Shown here: positions 58,635 through 64,000 of the stretch, piece after piece | Layout of the letters: each line of letters opens with the position of its first letter | Position numbering within the stretch: the first letter of the stretch is position 1 | Assembly (NCBI GenBank): GCA_014656495.1 | Contig: BNCN01000006.1 | Span: 539,380 to 603,379 of the forward strand | Direction: 5' to 3' | Origin: Comamonas sp. KCTC 72670 | Lineage (GTDB): Bacteria; Myxococcota; Myxococcia; Myxococcales; Myxococcaceae | DNA: 64,000 nt | The notes under the pieces: generated by a model | Told to the model about the DNA's origin: nothing | The model's input: only the letters and a program-made list of their open reading frames with translations | Databases searched by the model: none | Position numbers and translations under genes: made by a program

Positions 58635-59666
58635 GTGGGACAAACCGCCGCCATGGCCGCAGTCCCGCCCGTCCGTCAGATGCCCGCGCTCTCCCGCCTG
58701 CCGTCGGCCTTCTCTCGCCGCAAGGTGTTGTTGGTGGGGGACCTCGTCGCCGACCACTACATTTACGGACAGACGGACCGCGTGAGCCGGGAGGCTCCGG
58801 TCCTCATCGTTCGTTACGAGTCCGCGGAGGTGAAGCTCGGCGGAGGCGCCAACGTCGCCGCCAACGTGCGCGCGCTGTCCGGGCAGGTCACCGCCGTCGG
58901 AGCCCTGGGCCAGGACGACATGGGCAAGGAGCTGCGCCGCCTCTTCAAGGCGTCGGGCATCGAGTTGAACGCGGTGAGCGGGCGCGACATCGAGACGGAG
59001 ACGAAGACGCGCATCCTTGCGGGAGGCGTGAGCACCACCCGGCAGCAGATGCTGCGGCTCGATCGGGGGCAGCGTGGCCTCCTCTCGCCGCGGATGCGCA
59101 AGGCCCTGGCGAAGCAGGTCGAAGCCTCGGCGCGAGACGCGGACGCGGTGGTGGTCTCGGACTACGGCGCGGGCGTGCTGAGCGAGGAGGTTCGCGACGT
59201 GCTGCGCCGCCTCGCCGCGGAGGGCCTGCCCGTGTGCGTGGACAGTCGCTATGCCCTGTCGTCCTTCTCGGGGCTGACGGTGTGCAAGCCCAACGAGCCG
59301 GAGCTCGAGGCGCTCGCGGGGCGTCCCGTCCGAACGCACGAGGACCTGCTGGACGCCGGTCGCGCCGCCTTGAAGCGGTTGGAGTGCCGCGCGCTCCTGG
59401 TGACGCGAGGCCGTCACGGCATGGCGCTCTTCGACGCGGACGGCGGTGTGGACCTCATCCCTGTCCATGGCGCGAAGGCCGCGGTGGACGTGACGGGAGC
59501 CGGGGACACGGTGATTGCGACGTTGGCGCTGGCGCTGGCCGCGAAGGCCTCGCTGGGTGACGCGGCGCGGTTGGCGAACGTCGCGGGTTCGCTGGTCGTG
59601 CAGAAGCCGGGGACGGCGACGGTGTCCCGCGACGAACTGGTCGAAGAGCTGCGGAGCACGCGATGA
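58635..59666 (+). CDS. rfaE1: D-glycero-beta-D-manno-heptose-7-phosphate kinase (RfaE domain I)
   Basis: A PfkB-fold sugar kinase of about 343 residues. Conserved parts are LLVGDLVADHYIYG, EVKLGGGANVAANV and VDVTGAGDTVIATLAL with the catalytic Asp. It makes heptose 1,7-bisphosphate for the LPS core. The next gene overlaps by four bases and encodes the second half of what is one protein (HldE) in E. coli. GTG 58635 has GAGGA close upstream; ATG 58653 is the alternative. Confidence 0.92.
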   Translation: MGQTAAMAAVPPVRQMPALSRLPSAFSRRKVLLVGDLVADHYIYGQTDRVSREAPVLIVRYESAEVKLGGGANVAANVRALSGQVTAVGALGQDDMGKELRRLFKASGIELNAVSGRDIETETKTRILAGGVSTTRQQMLRLDRGQRGLLSPRMRKALAKQVEASARDADAVVVSDYGAGVLSEEVRDVLRRLAAEGLPVCVDSRYALSSFSGLTVCKPNEPELEALAGRPVRTHEDLLDAGRAALKRLECRALLVTRGRHGMALFDADGGVDLIPVHGAKAAVDVTGAGDTVIATLALALAAKASLGDAARLANVAGSLVVQKPGTATVSRDELVEELRSTR

Positions 59667-60151
59667 ACACCCTGGAGAAGATTCAACCGCTCACCCAGGT
59701 GGCGGAAGAGCGCGAACGGTGGCGTGCCGAGGGCCGGACGGTGGCCCTGGCCAACGGTGTGTTCGACCTGCTGCACGTGGGGCACGTCCGTTATCTGGAG
59801 GGTGCTCGGGCCCTGGCGGATGTCCTCGTGGTGGCGGTGAACTCGGACGCGTCCACCAGGGCCTACAAGGGCCCGGGCCGGCCGTACATCCCGGAAGGGG
59901 AGCGGGCGGAGATGGTCGCGGCCCTGGCCTGCACCGACCGGGTCATCGTCTTCGACGAGTCCAACGTGCGCGCCATCATCCGCGCGTTGAAGCCGGACGT
60001 GCACGTGAAGGGCACGGACTACACCCCGGACAGCATCCCCGAGGGGGACGAAGTCCGGGCCTATGGTGGGCGGACGGCGGTCTCAGGCGACCCGAAGGAC
60101 CACAGCACCACGGAGCTCGCCCGGCGCCTGGGGCGTGAGGGCACGGGGTAG
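59663..60151 (+). CDS. rfaE2: D-glycero-beta-D-manno-heptose 1-phosphate adenylyltransferase (RfaE domain II)
   Basis: A 162-residue nucleotidyltransferase. NGVFDLLHVGHVRYLEGAR includes the HxGH motif, and VVAVNSDASTRAYKGPGRPYIPEGERAEMVAAL and HVKGTDY follow. It makes ADP-heptose precursor. Its start overlaps rfaE1 (ATGA), so the split pair is translationally coupled. Confidence 0.94.
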   Translation: MNTLEKIQPLTQVAEERERWRAEGRTVALANGVFDLLHVGHVRYLEGARALADVLVVAVNSDASTRAYKGPGRPYIPEGERAEMVAALACTDRVIVFDESNVRAIIRALKPDVHVKGTDYTPDSIPEGDEVRAYGGRTAVSGDPKDHSTTELARRLGREGTG

Positions 60152-60153
60152 AC

Positions 60154-60336
60154 GTGTCGCCGCTCTCGCCGGTGCTCGCGGACGTCCTGGGCTGTCCTCA
60201 CTGCAAGGGGGCGCTCGATGTGCGGGGAGCGCGAGTCCTCTGTCCCCGCTGTGCGCTGAGCTGGCCCGTTGAGGAGGGCGTCCCCAGGCTGACACCCGAG
60301 CGTGCAGCGGCCGTGACGCCGCCGCCCGGAGCATGA
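60154..60336 (+). CDS. Trm112-family small zinc-binding protein
   Basis: A 60-residue protein with LGCPHCKGAL and LCPRCALSWPVEEGVPRL, two Cys pairs followed by the conserved YPV/WPV and GVPxL ending of the Trm112/YcaR family. GTG 60154 lies two bases after the rfaE2 stop. In E. coli the related ycaR sits near lpxK, so a link to LPS genes is not unusual. It probably supports a methyltransferase or other partner enzyme, not named here. Confidence 0.85.
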   Translation: MSPLSPVLADVLGCPHCKGALDVRGARVLCPRCALSWPVEEGVPRLTPERAAAVTPPPGA

Positions 60337-60354
60337 GTCACCCGGCTCCGTCCC

Positions 60355-61446
60355 TCACGCGAGGTTCAATGCGAAGGCACGGGCCTCGTCGGCGGCACGT
60401 CCCTCGAGAGCCTCTCCGCCCGCGCCGTCCACCAGCGAGGTGAGGTCCACCATCCGGTGGGGCGCATAGGCATGGCCCCAGCGCTCCATGTCCATCCGAA
60501 GGAAGAAGGCCAGCGTCGGCGCGCCCGTGGCGACGGAGAGGTGCATCGGGCCGGTGTTGTTGCAGACCGTGAGGCCGGCCGCGCGCATCAGCGCCGCCAG
60601 CTCGTCGAGATTGGTCGCCGGGGCGAACTCCGAGCCAGGGGCTGCGTCCACCACGCTCCGCGCGAGGGCCTCCTCGCCAGGCCCCCAGGTGACAATCGGA
60701 GTGCGACCCTGTTCCACGAGCGCGCGCGCCGCGGCCGCGAAGGCCATGGGCGGGATGCGCCGTGGCCCCAGGCGCCCACCGGGGTTGATGACGGCGAGGC
60801 GCTTGCCGGCGTTCGCCTCCAGATACGCGCGGATGGCCGGTCCCACAGCGGGCTCCCGGAAGGACAGGCCCCGCGCCATGGCACCCTGCGTGAGCGGGGT
60901 CAGCAGGTGCGTGCGTTGGACGGCCTCGTTCCGGGTCTCCGTCAGGGCGGGGACGGGCAGGGAGTGGAGGCGCGACACAGGCCAGAGGTCGGGCCCGATG
61001 ACCACGGCCTTCGGCCCGGCGAGCCGGGACACGAGCGCGCTCGTGACAGACGGGGACTCCCAGTTGGCGCAGTCGACGACGACGTCATACCGGGCGCGCC
61101 GCAGCGCGGCGATGCCGGGTGCCAGTGGCCCCATCCAGATTCGGCGCCGGTCAAAGGGAATGACGGCGTCCGCGTCCGGGTGTCCGGTCAGGACGCGAGC
61201 GACCTTGGCGTGCACCAGGACATGCACCTCGGGCGCGGGATGCAGGTGCGCCTTGAGGGTCCGCATGAGCGGGGTGGTCAGCAGTGCCTCGCCCACGCGG
61301 TTGTCGGGCCGCACCAGCAAGACCTTGCGAGGAACAGGGAGACGGGTGCCCGCGGCACGTCGACGGCCCGGGCGCCACAGGAGGGCGGACGCCACGAGCG
61401 CCAGTGCCAGCTTCGCCCACAACTCGAGCCGCTTGTGCCAGGACAT
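60355..61446 (-). CDS. Glycosyltransferase family 9 (heptosyltransferase family)
   Basis: A 363-residue GT9 enzyme. VLLVRPDNRVGEALLTTPLMRTLKA opens the Rossmann half, and VINPGGRLGPRRIPP and LTVCNNTGPMHLSVATGAPTLAFF form the donor half. Such enzymes add heptose to Kdo in the LPS core, which fits the ADP-heptose genes beside it, although it is on the opposite strand and convergent with them. ATG 61446 chosen, since the upstream frame runs into the yicC promoter. The HMGP-type donor motif reads NTGPMH. Confidence 0.87.
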   Translation of the reverse strand: MSWHKRLELWAKLALALVASALLWRPGRRRAAGTRLPVPRKVLLVRPDNRVGEALLTTPLMRTLKAHLHPAPEVHVLVHAKVARVLTGHPDADAVIPFDRRRIWMGPLAPGIAALRRARYDVVVDCANWESPSVTSALVSRLAGPKAVVIGPDLWPVSRLHSLPVPALTETRNEAVQRTHLLTPLTQGAMARGLSFREPAVGPAIRAYLEANAGKRLAVINPGGRLGPRRIPPMAFAAAARALVEQGRTPIVTWGPGEEALARSVVDAAPGSEFAPATNLDELAALMRAAGLTVCNNTGPMHLSVATGAPTLAFFLRMDMERWGHAYAPHRMVDLTSLVDGAGGEALEGRAADEARAFALNLA

Positions 61447-61494
61447 CTCGCGGCGGGACCCTACACAGAACTGAGGGCTGTGCAAGCGCGCGGC

Positions 61495-61523
61495 TTGACC
61501 TCGGACCGGAAAGCCCCTAGCAA
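61495..61523 (+). promoter_or_regulatory. yicC promoter (leaderless type)
   Basis: TTGACC at 61495-61500, an ideal 17-base spacer, and TAGCAA at 61518-61523. The ATG at 61531 is seven bases after the -10 box, so the transcript should begin on or next to the start codon. Confidence 0.65.
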
Positions 61524-61530
61524 CCGCCCA

Positions 61531-62409
61531 ATGTTGAAGAGCATGACCGGGTTTGGCGCGGGCCGCGCGCGGGTCGGGGACGAGGAAGTCTCCGTCGAGC
61601 TGCGCTCCCTCAACCACAAGTTTTGCGAGGTGAAGGCGCGCCTCCCCCGAGAGATGGCGTCACTGGAGCCGGGGGTGACCAAGCAAGTGAAGGACCGGCT
61701 CGCCCGGGGCTCGGTGGAGCTCCTGGTGAAGCGGCAGGCGCCCACCGCCTCCGGAACGGTGCCCACGGTGGACCTGGGGCTGGCGCGCGAATACCTGCGG
61801 GCGTTCCGGGAGCTGGCCAGCGAGCTCGGCCTCTCGACGGACGTTGCCTGGTCCCAGGTGGCGAATCAGCCTGGCGTGGTTCGTCTGGAGGAGAAGGGCG
61901 TCGACCTGGAGTCCGCGTCCCAGGCGCTGCAGGCCGCGCTGGAGCAGGCCCTCACGGCACTGGAGAAGATGCGCGGCGTCGAAGGCGAGGCCATTCACGC
62001 GGACCTCGATGCGCGCATGAAGCTCCTGGAGGGGTGGAGCCAGGACGTGGCGAAGCTCGCGCCCAAGGCCGTGCAGGAGTACCAGCAGCGCCTCACGGAC
62101 CGGATCGCCGAGCTCGCCAGTGGCGTCGCGGTGGATCCGCAGCGCCTGGCGCAGGAAGTGGCGCTCTTCGCCGAGCGCACGGACATCGCCGAAGAGGTGA
62201 CGCGTCTGGCGAGTCACCTGGAGCAGTTCCGGGTCCTCATGGCCAGCACGGAGCCCACGGGCCGCCGAATGGATTTCCTCGTGCAGGAGATGCACCGCGA
62301 GGTGAACACGACCGGTTCCAAGAGCCAGCACGCGGAGATTTCCGTGCGCGTGGTCTCGATGAAGGCCGAGGTCGAACGCATCCGCGAACAGGTGCAGAAC
62401 GTCGAATGA
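61531..62409 (+). CDS. yicC: YicC family endoribonuclease
   Basis: A 292-residue protein. The N-terminus MLKSMTGFGAGRARV, the VELRSLNHKFCEVKARLPREM segment and the C-terminus (DFLVQEMHREVNTTGSKS, then VSMKAEVERIREQVQNVE) are diagnostic of YicC, an RNA-cleaving protein. The middle is helical and coiled. The stop overlaps the gmk start (ATGA), the usual yicC-gmk pairing. Confidence 0.95.
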   Translation: MLKSMTGFGAGRARVGDEEVSVELRSLNHKFCEVKARLPREMASLEPGVTKQVKDRLARGSVELLVKRQAPTASGTVPTVDLGLAREYLRAFRELASELGLSTDVAWSQVANQPGVVRLEEKGVDLESASQALQAALEQALTALEKMRGVEGEAIHADLDARMKLLEGWSQDVAKLAPKAVQEYQQRLTDRIAELASGVAVDPQRLAQEVALFAERTDIAEEVTRLASHLEQFRVLMASTEPTGRRMDFLVQEMHREVNTTGSKSQHAEISVRVVSMKAEVERIREQVQNVE

Positions 62410-63035
62410 ACGCGAATATCGTGCTCCCACCGGGTTTGTTGCTCGTTCTCTCCGCGCCGTCCGGAGCGGGGAAGACCACCCTCGCGCACCGGCTCATCAA
62501 GGAAACGCCGGAATCCGTCTTCTCCATCAGCGTCACCACCCGGCGACCCCGGGGCAATGAGCGCGACGGCGTGGACTACAACTTCGTTGATGTCGCGACC
62601 TTCCAGACGAAGATCGAGCGAGGCGAGTTCGTGGAGTGGGCAGATGTCCACGGACACTTCTATGGAAGCCCACAGTCGGTGGTGGACGAGGCGCGTGCGC
62701 GGAAGAGCGTCGCCATCTTCGACATCGACGTGCAGGGTGGGCAGGCCATCAAGCGCAAGCACGCAGACGCGGTGACCGTCTTCGTGTTGCCTCCCTCCAT
62801 GGAGGAACTCGAGCGGCGCCTTCGTGCGCGTCAGACGGACTCCGACGAGACGATCCGGCGGCGCATGCTGGCCGCCCGTTCAGAAATGGAGCGGGGCATC
62901 GCCTCCTATGACTACGTGGTCGTGAACGATGACTTCGAGCGTGCCTACAGTGAACTCCGCTCGGTCGTGGTGGCGGAGCGGTGCCGCCGGGGCCGGGTCG
63001 ACGTGTCGAAGCTGGGGCTCGGCGTCGGCATCTGA
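62406..63035 (+). CDS. gmk: Guanylate kinase
   Basis: A 209-residue GMP kinase. P-loop SAPSGAGKTT, SVTTRRPRGNERDGVDYNFV, EWADVHGHFYGSP, and DIDVQGGQAIK are all present. It supplies GDP and so GTP. It is coupled to yicC. rpoZ, which follows gmk in many bacteria, is not found here; a hairpin and the ribosomal promoter array follow instead. Confidence 0.96.
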   Translation: MNANIVLPPGLLLVLSAPSGAGKTTLAHRLIKETPESVFSISVTTRRPRGNERDGVDYNFVDVATFQTKIERGEFVEWADVHGHFYGSPQSVVDEARARKSVAIFDIDVQGGQAIKRKHADAVTVFVLPPSMEELERRLRARQTDSDETIRRRMLAARSEMERGIASYDYVVVNDDFERAYSELRSVVVAERCRRGRVDVSKLGLGVGI

Positions 63036-63045
63036 AGTCCGCGCG

Positions 63046-63069
63046 AGAAGTGTTCGGAAGCAAACTTCT
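63046..63069 (+). terminator. Hairpin downstream of gmk
   Basis: AGAAGTGTT (63046-63054) pairs with AAACTTCT (63062-63069), 8 bp with one bulged G. It is more A+T-rich than the surroundings and ends in T. It is 10 bases past the gmk stop. Confidence 0.5.
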
Positions 63070-63458
63070 TGCGCTGCCCGATCTCTTGGTGGATAAGCGA
63101 TCCACCTCGCCACGTTGCGTGGGCGTCACACAGGCGCTCAACGGGACGGGGTTGGGACTCACGCAGCCCGCCTGAAAACGGTGGGGAATCAGCGCGCTGA
63201 GGCCCTCGGTTCTCTGAACTGAAGCGAATAAGACCGCGCGCCGCGCCCGAGTTTCCTCTGCTGCTCGAGGAGTGCTCGCGTGGCTTCGGGACTGCTGGAA
63301 GGACTCGCGATCGCGAGTTCAACGACATCCGGTGGTCCCAAGGCGCGGTCGGCCAAAAGGGTAGTGAGCCAGCGGGCGGTGGGGCAGGGGAGTGGGAGCC
63401 ATCTCAACGGGAGATGGAGTTGGTTGTAGGGCGGTCGGGAGCGCGATGCTCCAGGCGG
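63070..63458. other. Intergenic region between gmk and the tandem promoters
   Basis: No convincing gene. Small open frames on both strands lack family resemblance and ribosome-binding sites. It holds a short stem (GGTGGA 63088-63093 with TCCACC 63101-63106) and an isolated 16-base palindrome at 63303-63318. Confidence 0.5.
63303..63318. repeat. Perfect 16-base palindrome
   Basis: ACTCGCGATCGCGAGT is self-complementary over its whole length and contains GCGATCGC. It lies 141 bases upstream of the first rRNA-type promoter. It could be a dimeric protein site or chance. Confidence 0.5.
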
Positions 63459-63486
63459 TTGACACAAAGCGCGGCGGTGGTAGAAG
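63459..63486 (+). promoter_or_regulatory. Tandem rRNA-type promoter P1
   Basis: TTGACA at 63459-63464, a 16-base spacer and TAGAAG at 63481-63486, followed by the G/C discriminator CCGCGCCCC. A 7-bp dyad (63469-63475 with 63486-63492) brackets the -10 box. Confidence 0.8.
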
Positions 63487-63583
63487 CCGCGCCCCTCGCG
63501 AAGAAGCCCACGCACTGGCGTGGAAGGCACTTCGAGCGAGTTGCAGGACGAAAAAGACGGAATACGGCAGTCAACGCAGCAGG

Positions 63584-63611
63584 TTGACAGGAGACGCGGC
63601 GGTGGTAGAAG
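63584..63611 (+). promoter_or_regulatory. Tandem rRNA-type promoter P2
   Basis: TTGACA at 63584-63589, a 16-base spacer and TAGAAG at 63606-63611, again followed by CCGCGCCCC. GTCAAC at 63570-63575 forms a dyad with GTTGAC of the -35 box. Confidence 0.8.
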
Positions 63612-63679
63612 CCGCGCCCCCGACGAAGAAGCCCGGAAGGAAAGGGCGGACGCGTCAGGGAGTCAACGCGAAGCGGCGG

Positions 63680-63709
63680 TTGACAGGGCGGGCGGCGAAG
63701 CGGTAGAAG
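63680..63709 (+). promoter_or_regulatory. Tandem rRNA-type promoter P3
   Basis: TTGACA at 63680-63685, an 18-base spacer and TAGAAG at 63704-63709, followed by CCCCGCCCC. GTCAAC at 63663-63668 again mirrors the -35 box. Confidence 0.78.
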
Positions 63710-63795
63710 CCCCGCCCCTCCGGAAGAAAGCAGCGGAAGCCACTGGGCGGCGCTGAAGACTTCGGGAAGCCAGCAGGACGGCGAAAAAGAGCAGC

Positions 63796-63825
63796 TTGAC
63801 AGAAGACGCCGGACTGAAATAGAAG
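63796..63825 (+). promoter_or_regulatory. Tandem rRNA-type promoter P4
   Basis: TTGACA at 63796-63801, an 18-base spacer and TAGAAG at 63820-63825. The discriminator CTGACGCCCC is less G/C-rich at first. An A-tract (63784-63788) lies just upstream of the -35 box, like a UP element. Confidence 0.75.
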
Positions 63826-63907
63826 CTGACGCCCCGCCGGACGAAAAGACGGCGAGGCAGCAACGAAGAAAACGGTAGCAAGAAGTCGCGAGAAGCACAA
63901 GCGACTC

Positions 63908-63920
63908 GGTCTTTGAAAAC
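63908..63920 (+). promoter_or_regulatory. boxA-like antitermination element in rRNA leader
   Basis: GGTCTTTGAAAAC resembles boxA elements in rRNA leaders (consensus TGCTCTTTAACA in E. coli, CTTTGAAAA in many other bacteria). It lies about 80 bases downstream of P4 and 80 bases before the window edge, as expected ahead of 16S rRNA. Confidence 0.6.
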
Positions 63921-64000
63921 CAAATAGCAAGCCCAAGAAGAAGCTAGATTGCGGAAACCGCAGTCAATTTCTTAAGACGGTGCCAGCCAGGTCGCGCTGC

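Noticed and set aside
63036..63110. tRNA gene or rpoZ after gmk
   Set aside because: No cloverleaf, no T-loop in the right place, and no omega-subunit-like reading frame were found.
63189..63530. 113-residue minus-strand open frame near the tandem promoters
   Set aside because: It runs through promoter P1 and has no ribosome-binding site or family likeness. Low probability of being a gene.
63459..63825. CRISPR array or duplicated mobile repeat
   Set aside because: The repeated units differ in length and spacing and each is a well-formed promoter; no constant direct repeat with unique spacers is seen.

Overview
The window is GC-rich, gene-dense DNA with uniformly GC-ending codons and several protein families typical of myxobacteria: DUF4388 proteins, an ADYC lipoprotein, a Ser/Thr kinase with a tetratricopeptide-type tail, and an FHA-domain sigma54-type activator. 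I read it as a Myxococcus-like (Myxococcaceae) chromosome. That is an inference from gene content, not from a database search. All genes share one composition style. I see no insertion sequence, prophage, CRISPR array or tRNA gene.

Layout. 1-2102: the end of a chemotaxis cluster (partial cheB, a CheY-like regulator) and an ABC ATPase; 2099-4826: its permease and a beta-hydroxyacid dehydrogenase. 4903-9315 (minus): a SusD/SusC outer-membrane uptake pair, unusual outside Bacteroidetes. 9666-13674: leuS, a zinc-ribbon protein, lptE, and rpsT on the minus strand. 13814-24579: a MazG-VOC fusion, two myxobacterial membrane/DUF4388 proteins, the phoH - 7TM-HD phosphodiesterase - ybeY row (YbeY carries an N-terminal cupin), and an Lnb-like membrane protein. 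24601-28502: prfB with its programmed frameshift, an ECF sigma/anti-sigma pair, lysS. 28515-37927: an envelope-biogenesis row, lolC/E - lolD - bamA - skp - lpxD - fabZ - lpxA - lpxI. 37954-46545: a three-repeat lipoprotein, a giant kinase, an ADYC lipoprotein, an FHA activator, an OmpA protein and a small lipoprotein. 46538-49065 (minus): marC, a polyprenol-phosphate mannosyltransferase and lpxB. 49110-61446: a degenerate-receiver/DUF4388/J-domain protein, msbA, a PHP protein, waaA, two glycosyltransferases, lpxK, the split rfaE genes, a Trm112-like protein and a heptosyltransferase-family gene. 61531-63035: yicC and gmk.

The last 550 bases hold four tandem promoters with TTGACA -35 and TAGAAG -10 boxes, followed by a boxA-like element. 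They read out of the window and almost certainly drive a ribosomal RNA operon that starts just beyond base 64000.

The main theme is outer-membrane construction. LptE, LolCDE-type transport, BamA and Skp handle export and assembly. LpxD, LpxA, LpxI, LpxB, LpxK, WaaA, RfaE1/2 and MsbA make and flip lipid A-core. Interleaved are housekeeping translation genes (leuS, prfB, lysS, rpsT, ybeY, gmk) and two-component or kinase signalling genes. Several promoters place a TAG-type -10 box only 6-8 bases before the start codon, which suggests leaderless mRNAs.
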